From Rhodospirillales bacterium (GTDB taxonomy: Bacteria; Pseudomonadota; Alphaproteobacteria; Acetobacterales; Acetobacteraceae), in contig CANHCJ010000006.1 in NCBI GenBank assembly GCA_947458025.1, forward strand, positions 1-36,981: DNA of 36,981 nt. The letters are read 5' to 3'. The notes under the pieces were generated by a model, which saw nothing but the letters and a program-made list of their open reading frames with translations, had not been told where the DNA came from and ran no database searches. Of this stretch, positions 9,516 through 18,008 are shown piece by piece. Both the position numbers and the translations under genes were made by a program. How positions within the stretch are numbered: position 1 is the first letter of the stretch; every line of letters starts with the position of its first letter.

Positions 9516-10961
9516 TCACGCAAAGGCAGACGCGTCGAACCCGTCCGGCAGCACGCCGCGCGGGCGGATCATCTCGTAGGGTCCGCGCGCCAGGAACCGC
9601 CCCTGGCCCGGCTCGGCCTGCACCACCCCGTCGCGCATCGCCACCTGGCCGCGCAGCAACGTCGCCACCGGCCAGCCAGTCACCTCCAGCCCCTCATAGG
9701 GCGTGTAGTCCATGATCGACTGCATCAGCCCGTTGGTCAGCGTCACCCGCTTGGCCGGGTCCCACAGCACCAGGTCGGCATCGAAGCCGGGCGCGATGCT
9801 GCCCTTGCGCGGATACAGCCCGAACAGCCGCGCCGGGTTGGTCGCGGTGATGCGCACGAAGGTGTTGAGGTCGATCCGCCCCTTCACCACCCCCTCGCTG
9901 AACAGGATCGGCAGCCGCGCGGCCAACCCCGGCACCCCGTTCGGAATGTCGCGGAACGGCGCATTCGTGCCGTTCACCGGCTTGCCCTTGGGGCCGGTGA
10001 AACTCCAGCCGGAATGGTCGGAGCTCACCACATCCAAGGTGCCGCGCCGCACATCACCCCACAGCAACTCCTGGTCCGCCTTGGTGCGCGGCGCCGGGGA
10101 GCACATGAACTTCGCACCCTCGAAGCCCGGCCGGTCCATGTCGTCCGCCGTCAGCACGAAATACTGCGGGCAGGTCTCGCCCCACACCTTCAGCCCGCGC
10201 GCCTGGGCACGGGCGATCTCCTCGGCCACCTCGCTGCAGCTCACGTGGAACACCTGGATCGGCTGGTCCACCATCTCGGCCAGCGCAATCGCCCGGTGCG
10301 TCGCCTCGCGCTCGATCATCTTGGGGCGCGACCAGGCATGGTACATCGGCGCCGTGCGGCCAGAGGCGATCAGCGCCTCGGTGCGCCAGCGGATCGCGTC
10401 GTAGTTCTCGCAGTGCACCGTCACGAAGGCGCCCTCGCGCCGTGCCGCGCCCAGCACGCGCAGATAGGCGCGGTCGTCCAGGTTCAGCGGATCATAGGTC
10501 AGGAACACCTTCAGGCTGCGCACACCCTGCGCCACCACCTGCGGGATCTCCTTCCAGATCACGTCGTCGGTCGCATCCGTGATGATCTGGTGGAAGGAGT
10601 AGTCCACCATCGATTGCCGGGCCCGCCGCTGGTACTCCGCCAGCGGCTCCAGGATCCCCTGCCCCTTGAACTGGGTGGAGAAGGTGATCACGGAGGTGGT
10701 GCCGCCCGCGAGGCACGAACGGCTGCCGGTCTCCCAGGTCTCCTCGTCCGCCCCGCCGCCCTCCTGCAGCTGCTCGATATGGCAGTGGGTGTCCACGCCG
10801 CCGGGCAGCACCAGCAGCCCGCCGGCATCCAGCGTCTCGGCGCCTTCCAATCGCTCGCCCAGCGCCGCGATGCGGCCATCGCGAATCCCGATATCGGCGC
10901 GCATGGTGTCGCTTCCCGTCACCACCGTGCCGCCGCGCACAACGAGGTCGTAATCCGCCAT
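9516..10961 (-). CDS. hydA: Dihydropyrimidinase/D-hydantoinase family amidohydrolase
   Basis: MADYDLVVRGGTVVTGSDTMRADIGIRDGRIAALGE..., DTHCHIE metal site, SLKVFLTYD (candidate carboxylated Lys), TVHCEN, FHVSC, SSDHSG. Confidence 0.88.
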   Translation of the reverse strand: MADYDLVVRGGTVVTGSDTMRADIGIRDGRIAALGERLEGAETLDAGGLLVLPGGVDTHCHIEQLQEGGGADEETWETGSRSCLAGGTTSVITFSTQFKGQGILEPLAEYQRRARQSMVDYSFHQIITDATDDVIWKEIPQVVAQGVRSLKVFLTYDPLNLDDRAYLRVLGAARREGAFVTVHCENYDAIRWRTEALIASGRTAPMYHAWSRPKMIEREATHRAIALAEMVDQPIQVFHVSCSEVAEEIARAQARGLKVWGETCPQYFVLTADDMDRPGFEGAKFMCSPAPRTKADQELLWGDVRRGTLDVVSSDHSGWSFTGPKGKPVNGTNAPFRDIPNGVPGLAARLPILFSEGVVKGRIDLNTFVRITATNPARLFGLYPRKGSIAPGFDADLVLWDPAKRVTLTNGLMQSIMDYTPYEGLEVTGWPVATLLRGQVAMRDGVVQAEPGQGRFLARGPYEMIRPRGVLPDGFDASAFA

Positions 10962-11034
10962 GTCGATGCCCTAACGTGTATCCCCACATGCAACCGGTTT
11001 CGCCCCCGCGCCGCAACCTTCTTTGGGCCACCCC

Positions 11035-13926
11035 ATGCGCCTGACCTCCCGCACCATCCGCCCCACCGGCCGCCAGGTCACGCTGCGCTTCAACGGCCAG
11101 GACGTGCCGGCGCTCGAAGGCGAGACGGTGGCCGCCTGCCTCTCCGCCGCCGGCATCGCCGCCTTCCGCGACACCCAATCCGGCGCGCCGCGCGGCCTGC
11201 ATTGCGGCATGGGCGCCTGCTACGACTGCATCGTCACCATCGACGGCCGCCACGGCCAGCGCGCCTGCCAGGCCAAGGCGGCCGAGGGCATGGAGGTGTC
11301 GAGCGCCCCGCCGCCGCAGTTGCACGACCTCGCCGCCACCCCGCACGACACTGTGCACCGAAGCTGCGACGTGCTCGTGGTCGGCGCCGGCCCCGCCGGC
11401 CTTGCCGCCGCCATCGCCGCCGCCGAGTCGGGCGCGCAGGTGATCGTGCTCGAAGAGCGCGATGCCCCCGGCGGCCAGTACCACAAGCCGCTCGCCCCCA
11501 GCCACGCCTCCCGCGAACCCGACGCACAGCACCGCGAGGGCGCCGAGCTGCGCGCCCGCGCCGAGGCCGCCGGCGTGGAGATCGCAACCTCCGCCCTGGC
11601 CTGGGGCGCCTTCCCGCACGAAAACGCCGCCGCGGAAATCGCCGCCATCGTCGCCGGCCAGGCCACGGTCTTCACCCCGCGCCGCCTCGTCCTCGCCCCC
11701 GGCGCGCATGAACGCCCGGTGCCGCTGCCGGGCTGGACGCTGCCGGGCGTGCTCACCACCGGCGGGCTGCAAACCCTCGCCCGCGCCCAGCGCGTGGTGC
11801 CAGGCCAGCCGGTGCTGATCGCCGGCAACGGCCCGCTGAACCTCCAGCTCGCCTGTGAGCTGCTCGCCGGCGGCGTGCGCGTCGCCGCCGTGGTGGAGGC
11901 CGCCGCCCGCCCCTCGCTCGCCACCTGGCGCACCGCACTCGACATGTGGCGCCACGACCGCGACCTCACCAAGCAGGGCCTCGGCTACCTCGCCACCCTC
12001 AAGCGCCGTGGTGTTCCGGTGCTCTGGGCCAGCCACGTCACCGCGCTGGAGGGCTCCGACCACGTCGAATCCGCCACCGTCGCCACCCCCACCGGCCTCC
12101 TGCTCATCCAGGCCGCCACCGTCGCGCTCAATGCCGGCTTCCAGCCCGAGACGGGGTTGGCCCGCGCGCTCGACCTGCCGCACGAATTCGTCGACGAGGG
12201 GCTCGGCCACTTGGCCACCGAAGCCGATGCCGAGGGCCGCACCGCCAACCCCGCCATCTTCGCCGTCGGCGACGGCGCCCGCCTCGGCGGCTCGCGCATC
12301 GCCCTGGCCCGCGGCCGCCTCGCGGGCCTGGCCATCGCCCGCGACCTCGGCCTGCCCACGCCCGACCCGCACCCGGACTGGGTGGAGCTGGGCCGCGCCA
12401 TGGCCTTCCAGAAGGAGCTCTGGGCGCTCTACCGCCCGGTCACCCCGCCCGCCACCGCGCTCCTCACCGACGACACCATCGTCTGCCGCTGCGAGGAGGT
12501 CACCGCCGGCCGCCTGCGCGAGGAGATCGAGGGCGGCCTCGTCTCCGTCGCCGCGCTCAAGAAGGCCACGCGCGCCGGCATGGGCCGCTGCCAGGGCCGC
12601 TTCTGCGCCGCAACCATCGCCCGCCTCTGCCCAGGCCCGCCGGATGCCGGCAGCTTCGCCGCCCCGCGCCTGCCGGTCCGCCCCGTGCCCGCCGCCGCGC
12701 TGATGTTCGAGGAAGGCGAGTTCGACGCCCCGCTGCTCGAGCGCCCCACCCCCAACCAGCGCCTCACCCCGGTCCCCCAATCGGAGGAAGCGCCTCGCCG
12801 CACCGACATCCTGGTGATCGGCGGCGGCTCCATCGGCATGGCCGCTGCCTACTACCTCGCGAAGGGCGGCGCCGAGGTGATGGTGGCCGAGCGCGACGAG
12901 GCCGGCATGGCCGCGGCCACCGCCAATGCCGGCAGCCTGCACGCCCAGCTCCTGTCCTACGATTTCGGCTACGACGGCATGCCGGAGGATGGCGGCCCCG
13001 CCGCCCACACGCTGCCCCTGCAGCACCAGTCGATCGCACTCTGGCAGGAGATCGCGCAGCAGGCCGGCGAAAGCCTCGGCCTCGTCATCGAGGGCGGGCT
13101 GATGGTCGCGGCCACGCCCGACGACATGGAATGGCTGCGCGGCAAGGTCGCCATGGAACGGCGCATCGGCATCGAAAGCCACCTGATCGGCCAGAACGAG
13201 CTGCGCAACCTCGCCCCCCACCTCGCCCCCGACCTGCTCGGTGCCGACTGGTGTCCCGCCGAAGGCCGCATCGACGCGCTCCGCGGCACGATGGCGCTGG
13301 CCACCCTCGCCCGCCGCCACGGCGCCACCATGCTGCGCGGCGCCGAGGTGCAGTCCATCGCTCGCGACGGCAGCGCCTGGCGCGTGGAGACCAGCCGCGG
13401 CCCCATCACCGCCGGCCGCGTGCTGAACTGCGCCGGCGCCTGGGGCGGGCGCATCGGCGCCATGGTCGGGCTCGACCTGCCGATCACCGGCACGGTGCAG
13501 CAGGTGATCGTTACCGAGCCGGCGCCAAGGCTGGTCGACAACCTCGTCGCCCTCTCGCGCCGCCACCTCTCGCTGAAGCAGCAGGAGAGCGGCGGATTGC
13601 TGATCGGCGGCGGCTGGTTCGGCAGCTTCGACCCCCGCGACGGCCGCAGCCGCAACGTGCGGCGCAACATCGAGGGCAATCTCTGGGTCGCCGCCCGTGT
13701 GCTGCCCGCGCTGCGCGGCCTCTCGATCATCCGCAGCTGGACCGGCATCGCCCCGATGCTGGACCGCGCCCCGATCCTCGGCGAGGCGCCGGGTCTGCCG
13801 GGCTTCCACAACGCGCTCTGCGGCGTGGCCTACACGCTCGGTCCGATCTGCGGAAAGCTCGCCGCCGAGGAACTCCTGCACGGCACCAGGCCCGACCCTC
13901 GGTTCACCCTGGCCCGCTTCGGGTGA
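11035..13926 (+). CDS. Three-module fusion dehydrogenase: HcnA-like [2Fe-2S] ferredoxin + HcnB-like FAD/NAD oxidoreductase with BFD-type [2Fe-2S] domain + HcnC-like DAO/FAD oxidoreductase
   Basis: One uninterrupted 963-aa frame: GLHCGMGACYDC...GQRAC (Cys codons 11203, 11218, 11227, 11266); VVGAGPAGLAAAIAAAESGAQVIVLEE; CRCEEVT...CQGRFC (12484-12606); ILVIGGGSIGMAAAYYLAKGGAEVMVAERDE from ~12805. Confidence 0.9.
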   Translation: MRLTSRTIRPTGRQVTLRFNGQDVPALEGETVAACLSAAGIAAFRDTQSGAPRGLHCGMGACYDCIVTIDGRHGQRACQAKAAEGMEVSSAPPPQLHDLAATPHDTVHRSCDVLVVGAGPAGLAAAIAAAESGAQVIVLEERDAPGGQYHKPLAPSHASREPDAQHREGAELRARAEAAGVEIATSALAWGAFPHENAAAEIAAIVAGQATVFTPRRLVLAPGAHERPVPLPGWTLPGVLTTGGLQTLARAQRVVPGQPVLIAGNGPLNLQLACELLAGGVRVAAVVEAAARPSLATWRTALDMWRHDRDLTKQGLGYLATLKRRGVPVLWASHVTALEGSDHVESATVATPTGLLLIQAATVALNAGFQPETGLARALDLPHEFVDEGLGHLATEADAEGRTANPAIFAVGDGARLGGSRIALARGRLAGLAIARDLGLPTPDPHPDWVELGRAMAFQKELWALYRPVTPPATALLTDDTIVCRCEEVTAGRLREEIEGGLVSVAALKKATRAGMGRCQGRFCAATIARLCPGPPDAGSFAAPRLPVRPVPAAALMFEEGEFDAPLLERPTPNQRLTPVPQSEEAPRRTDILVIGGGSIGMAAAYYLAKGGAEVMVAERDEAGMAAATANAGSLHAQLLSYDFGYDGMPEDGGPAAHTLPLQHQSIALWQEIAQQAGESLGLVIEGGLMVAATPDDMEWLRGKVAMERRIGIESHLIGQNELRNLAPHLAPDLLGADWCPAEGRIDALRGTMALATLARRHGATMLRGAEVQSIARDGSAWRVETSRGPITAGRVLNCAGAWGGRIGAMVGLDLPITGTVQQVIVTEPAPRLVDNLVALSRRHLSLKQQESGGLLIGGGWFGSFDPRDGRSRNVRRNIEGNLWVAARVLPALRGLSIIRSWTGIAPMLDRAPILGEAPGLPGFHNALCGVAYTLGPICGKLAAEELLHGTRPDPRFTLARFG

Positions 13927-15197
13927 CGCGCCACGCCTTCACCGTCGTTGGCCTGCTCGCCGTCGCCCTGGCCACCGCGCTCAACCTGCGCGGCGCCATG
14001 CCGCCGCTGCAGGACTTCAACGAATGGATCTACCAGGGCTGGCTGGTCGGCCAGCTCCTGCGCGGCGAGGAGCTCCCCTTCGGCCTCAAGCCCTGGCCCG
14101 TGCCCAACGCCGCCGCCCAGGCGCTGCTCGGCCTGCTCAACCTGCCGCTCGGCCCGCGCGCCGCCGGCCTCGCCTATCTCACCCTCTACCTCGCCGGCAT
14201 GACGTGGCTCGCCGCCGCGATCGCCCGCGCGCAAGGGCCCTTCGATCCCGCCACCTTCCTGCTCGCCCTGCTGATCGGCGGCCTCAACTCGCCCTACTGG
14301 GACGGCTACGCCAACTCCCAGCTCGGCACCGCCCTCTACCTCGTCCACGTCCTGCGCCAGCGCCGCGGCCCAACGCCGGTGGCCTGGGACCTCGCGATGG
14401 GCCTCGCCCTGTTCTTCTGCCACGCCGTGCTGCTCGCCGTCTTCGCGCTGCATACCGCGCTGCATGCCTGGCAGCACCGCCAGCTTCCCCGCGCCACCGC
14501 CGTCCTCGCGCCGCCCTTCGCGCTGCTCGCCTGGTATCTCCTGCGCGACGACAATTACGGCGAGCATATCCCGCCCTTCGGCACCAGCCTGGCGGAATTC
14601 CTCGCCTACAAGGCCTACACGGCCGCCAAGGCCGGCCCCTACCAGAACGTCATCCTCGGCGGCCTCGGCGACGCCGAACGGGCCCCGGCGCTCTACTGGC
14701 TCGGCGTCGCCGCGAACCTCGCCTTTGCCCTCGTCGCCCTGGCACCCCTGGCCTGGGCCCTGCTCGATCGCGCCCGCAAGGGCGACCGCTCGCCCGCCCT
14801 GCTCACCGCCCTCGCCTGCCTCGCCGGCTTCGCGGTGCTGCCGAGCGCCCTGTTCGGCGTGGTCAACGTGGGCGAGCGCCTGCTGATCCCCGCCATGCTG
14901 GTGGCCCTGGCCCTGTGCCCCGATCCCTGGAACCTGCGCCGCTTCGGTGCCGCCATCGCCGCATTGTCGCCGGCGATGCTGCTCCATCTCCACCTCGTCC
15001 TGCCGGCCACGCCGCCTGCCACGGGCATCGGCCACCTCGCCGCCCATGATGCCGAACGCCGCCACCGCCTGCTGTTCTGGCATCGCCCCTACTACTTCCA
15101 GGACCAGTTCCACGCGGCGCAACGCGGCGAGCCGGTGCGCCTGCGCTTCACCACCTCGATCGTCCGCCCGCTCCCGCCCCCTGCTGTTGCGCGCTGA
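13923..15197 (+). CDS. Polytopic membrane protein, possibly GT-C-like
   Basis: GTG start at 13923 overlapping the previous stop (GTGA). VTRHAFTVVGLLAVALATALNLRGAMPPLQDFNEWIYQGWLVGQLLRG..., many hydrophobic segments; family assignment weak. Confidence 0.7.
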   Translation: MTRHAFTVVGLLAVALATALNLRGAMPPLQDFNEWIYQGWLVGQLLRGEELPFGLKPWPVPNAAAQALLGLLNLPLGPRAAGLAYLTLYLAGMTWLAAAIARAQGPFDPATFLLALLIGGLNSPYWDGYANSQLGTALYLVHVLRQRRGPTPVAWDLAMGLALFFCHAVLLAVFALHTALHAWQHRQLPRATAVLAPPFALLAWYLLRDDNYGEHIPPFGTSLAEFLAYKAYTAAKAGPYQNVILGGLGDAERAPALYWLGVAANLAFALVALAPLAWALLDRARKGDRSPALLTALACLAGFAVLPSALFGVVNVGERLLIPAMLVALALCPDPWNLRRFGAAIAALSPAMLLHLHLVLPATPPATGIGHLAAHDAERRHRLLFWHRPYYFQDQFHAAQRGEPVRLRFTTSIVRPLPPPAVAR

Positions 15198-15252
15198 GCC
15201 GAATGGGTGAAAGCTTCGTCCCACCGTCTCGGGACCGTCCAGGAGTGAGCCA

Positions 15253-16857
15253 ATGAACGACGCCGCACCCCGCACCTATGCGCCGCCGCCGCATGTCAGC
15301 GCCAACTGGGCGTTCACCAAGCCGGCGGCCAACGGCAAGCGCGGCATCGTCGTCTCGCAGGCCCGCGCCGCTGCCGAAGCCGGCGTGGCCGTGCTGGAAG
15401 CCGGCGGCAACGCCATCGACGCCGCCGTCGCCACCGCCTTCGCGCTCACCAGCCAGGAGCCGTGGAACTCCGGCATCGGCGGCATCGGCTTCTGCGTGGT
15501 GCACCGCGCCGGCGAGAAATCCGCCCAGGTGGTGGATTTCGGGCCCGTCGCGCCGCGCAACCTCAGCCCCGCCAACTTCAAGCTCACCGGCCGCATGTCC
15601 AGCGAAGGCTTCAAGTGGCCGGAAGTGGAAGGCGACACCAACATCCACGGCCCGCTCTCGGTGGCCGTGCCCTCCTCGGTGGCCGGCTACCACAAGCTGC
15701 ATTCCACCTGGGGCCGCCTGCCGATCGCCGACGTGCTTGCCCCCGCCGTGGCGCTGGCCAAGCGCGGCCTGCCGCAGGACTGGGTCAGCACGCTGAAGGT
15801 CGCCAGCGTCGCCGCCTGCATGCGCCTCTACCCCGAGACCGCCCGCGTCTACCTGCGCGACGGCCTGCCCCCCACCCCGCCGGCCGAGGGCGAGCCCGGC
15901 TTCTACGTCCAGGGCAACCTGCCCAAGACGCTGGAGCGCCTGCAGCACGCCGGCCTGCGCGACTACTACGAGGGCGACATCGCCAGCGCCTTCGTGCGCG
16001 ACCAGAAGGCCGTGGGCGGCGTGATCGACGCGGAAGACCTCAAGGCCTGCCAGGCCCGCATCGTGCCGGCCATGGAAGTGCCCTGGCGCGGCACCGGCCG
16101 CGTGCTGCAGCTGGCAACCGGCCTCACCGCCGCCCCCACGCTGAAGGACGTGCTCGCCGGCATGAACGCCGCGCCCTACGGCAAGCGCCCCGACGCGGCC
16201 TGGTACCGCACCCTCGCCGCCGAGCTGCGCGCCGCCTACCACACCCGCCTCACCTCGCTGGGCGCCGAGGAAGCGCCGGAGCCGAAGGGCGCGGAAACCT
16301 GCACGACCCACCTCACGGTGTGCGACAGCGAAGGCACGATGGTCTCCATGACCACCACGCTGATGTCCTCCTTCGGCAGCCGCGTCGTGCTGCCGGAAAC
16401 CGGCATCCTGCTGAACAACGGCGTGATGTGGTTCGACCCGCGCCCCGGCCAGCCCAACTCCATCGCCCCCGGCAAGCGGCCGCTCACCAACATGTGCCCG
16501 CTGATCCTGAAGGAGAACGACAAGCCGATCATCGCCGTCGGCGCCTCGGGCGGGCGGCGCATCATGGCCTCGGTGTTCCAGCTCATGACCTTCGTCGCCG
16601 ATTTCGGCATGGAGCCGGACGAAGCCGCGCACCACCCGCGCATCGACGTCTCGGGGCCGGACATGGTCACCGCCGACCGCCGCCTGGGCGACGAGACGAT
16701 CGCGGCGCTGAAGGCCGACGCACCCACCGAAGTGGTCACCGCCGGCGTCTACCCGATCAACTTCGCCTGCCCCAACCTCATCCTGCAGCGCCAGGACGGC
16801 AGCCGCACCGGCATCAGCGACTGGGCCTCGCCCTGGTCGCTGGCGGTGGCGCAGTGA
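15253..16857 (+). CDS. Gamma-glutamyltransferase-fold Ntn-hydrolase family protein (substrate uncertain)
   Basis: VLEAGGNAIDAAVATAFALTSQEPWNSGIGG..., self-processing/catalytic CTTHLTVCD (Thr codon 16303-16305), GILLNNGVMWFDP, GASGGRRI; AGGAG RBS. Confidence 0.88.
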   Translation: MNDAAPRTYAPPPHVSANWAFTKPAANGKRGIVVSQARAAAEAGVAVLEAGGNAIDAAVATAFALTSQEPWNSGIGGIGFCVVHRAGEKSAQVVDFGPVAPRNLSPANFKLTGRMSSEGFKWPEVEGDTNIHGPLSVAVPSSVAGYHKLHSTWGRLPIADVLAPAVALAKRGLPQDWVSTLKVASVAACMRLYPETARVYLRDGLPPTPPAEGEPGFYVQGNLPKTLERLQHAGLRDYYEGDIASAFVRDQKAVGGVIDAEDLKACQARIVPAMEVPWRGTGRVLQLATGLTAAPTLKDVLAGMNAAPYGKRPDAAWYRTLAAELRAAYHTRLTSLGAEEAPEPKGAETCTTHLTVCDSEGTMVSMTTTLMSSFGSRVVLPETGILLNNGVMWFDPRPGQPNSIAPGKRPLTNMCPLILKENDKPIIAVGASGGRRIMASVFQLMTFVADFGMEPDEAAHHPRIDVSGPDMVTADRRLGDETIAALKADAPTEVVTAGVYPINFACPNLILQRQDGSRTGISDWASPWSLAVAQ

Positions 16858-16860
16858 AGG

Positions 16861-17004
16861 AAGAGTCTACTTTTTTCTGAAGAAAAAAGAAGCAAAAAAG
16901 ACTTTCCCCGTTTGAAGCGGCACCGCCGTGGTCTCACCGGCCACGGCGGTGAAACTTCAAACGGGGAAAAGTTTTTTGGTTCTTTTTTTCAAAAAAGAAC
17001 CCCT
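16861..17004. repeat. Head-to-head pair of a dispersed A/T-rich hairpin element, forming a ~144-nt near-palindrome
   Basis: Copy A (+): AAGAGTCTACTTTTTTCTGAAGAAAAAAGAAGCAAAAAAGACTTTCCCCGTTTGAAG. Copy B (- strand): AAGGGGTTCTTTTTTGAAAAAAAGAACCAAAAAACTTTTCCCCGTTTGAAG. Confidence 0.85.
16901..16977. terminator. Bidirectional intrinsic terminator-like hairpin between convergent genes
   Basis: ACTTTCCCCGTTTGAAG / CTTCAAACGGGGAAAAGT outer arms and CACCGCCGTGG / CCACGGCGGTG inner arms; followed by TTTTTT on + (GTTTTTTGG) and on - (CTTTTTTGC). Confidence 0.8.
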
Positions 17005-17007
17005 TGC

Positions 17008-17895
17008 TTACTCTGCCGCCTTCTGCGACCCAATCGCCGCCAACGCCGCTGCGATCCTGGCCGCCCGCACCGGGTCCGCCGCCCGGAACGGCGCACGCAT
17101 GTTGCGCCAGGCCGCGTCGCCGGTCTGCGCCGCCAGCACCGCCTTGATGGTCGGGATGAACGGCGCCTCCATGCAACCCACCGCCGCCTCCATGGCCGCC
17201 GTGCCCTCGTGGCCCTGCATCATGGCCCGCACCAGCTGCGGCACCAGGTTCACCATGCCGCAGATCGTGCCCACCCCGCCCTCGTCGCGCGCGCGGGCGA
17301 TCAGGGTTTCGGCGCCCACCAGCGTGCCGATCTCCGGCGCCTCCCGCCGGAAGGCGCGGAAGCTCTCGAAATCCCCCGTGCTGTCCTTCACCCCGGCCAC
17401 GATCGCGCCATAGCGTCGCCGCAGCCGCCCCAGCGCCGCCGCCGGCACCGGCACGCCGGAAACCTGCGGGATGTGATAGGCGCACACCCGCAACCGGTCG
17501 GAGCCGACGCCCTCGATGATCTCCGCGAAGGCATCCTCGATCTCCTGCTCGGTCACGTCGCGGTAGTAGAACGGCGGCAGCACCATCGCGTGCACCATCC
17601 CCAGCCCCATCGCCGCGCGCGTCAGCGCCACGGTGTCCGGAATGGCCGCACACCCGGTGCCCAGCGCGATCCGCTCCGCCGGCACCCCGGCATTCAGCAG
17701 CGCCTCGGCCGCCGCCAGCTTCTCCGCGGCCGAAAACGAGGTCCCCTCGCCCGTGGTCCCGAACGGCACCAGGCCGTCGCACCCGTTCTCCATCAGCCAT
17801 TTGCCGTGCTTCACCAGCCCGGCATGGTCCACCTTGCCTTCCGCATCCAGTGGCGTGGCCATCGCGGCCCACAGGCCGGTGATCATCTCGGACAT
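17008..17895 (-). CDS. Dihydrodipicolinate synthase (DapA)/N-acetylneuraminate lyase family aldolase
   Basis: MSEMITGLWAAMATPLDAEGKVD..., PFGTTGEGTSFS, CAYHIPQVSGVPV, IVAGVKDSTGD (Schiff-base Lys). Confidence 0.92.
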   Translation of the reverse strand: MSEMITGLWAAMATPLDAEGKVDHAGLVKHGKWLMENGCDGLVPFGTTGEGTSFSAAEKLAAAEALLNAGVPAERIALGTGCAAIPDTVALTRAAMGLGMVHAMVLPPFYYRDVTEQEIEDAFAEIIEGVGSDRLRVCAYHIPQVSGVPVPAAALGRLRRRYGAIVAGVKDSTGDFESFRAFRREAPEIGTLVGAETLIARARDEGGVGTICGMVNLVPQLVRAMMQGHEGTAAMEAAVGCMEAPFIPTIKAVLAAQTGDAAWRNMRAPFRAADPVRAARIAAALAAIGSQKAAE

Positions 17896-18008
17896 GGCTC
17901 GGCTCTCCCGCGTTACCGGGCCAAAATCGCATTGTTGCGCCCGCACGGAAAGGGTGTTCGCGCCGCCTACGCCGGGGTACTCTCCCCGAACCGACCACGG
18001 GAGGACCC

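Noticed and set aside
10492-13881. 1129-aa minus-strand ORF antisense to the fusion dehydrogenase
   Set aside because: Low-complexity Arg/Gly/Ala/His composition with no domain motifs apart from an out-of-frame echo of hydantoinase; the + strand frame has full conserved domains. Typical long antisense ORF in high-GC DNA.
11946-13922. N-terminal ~659 aa of the 1083-aa ORF 11946..15197
   Set aside because: Shifted-frame reading of the fusion gene; the real membrane protein starts at GTG 13923.
15198-15252. GTCCC-N8-GGGAC short inverted repeat upstream of the GGT-like gene
   Set aside because: Only a 5-bp stem and no T-tract; not distinguishable from chance in GC-rich DNA.
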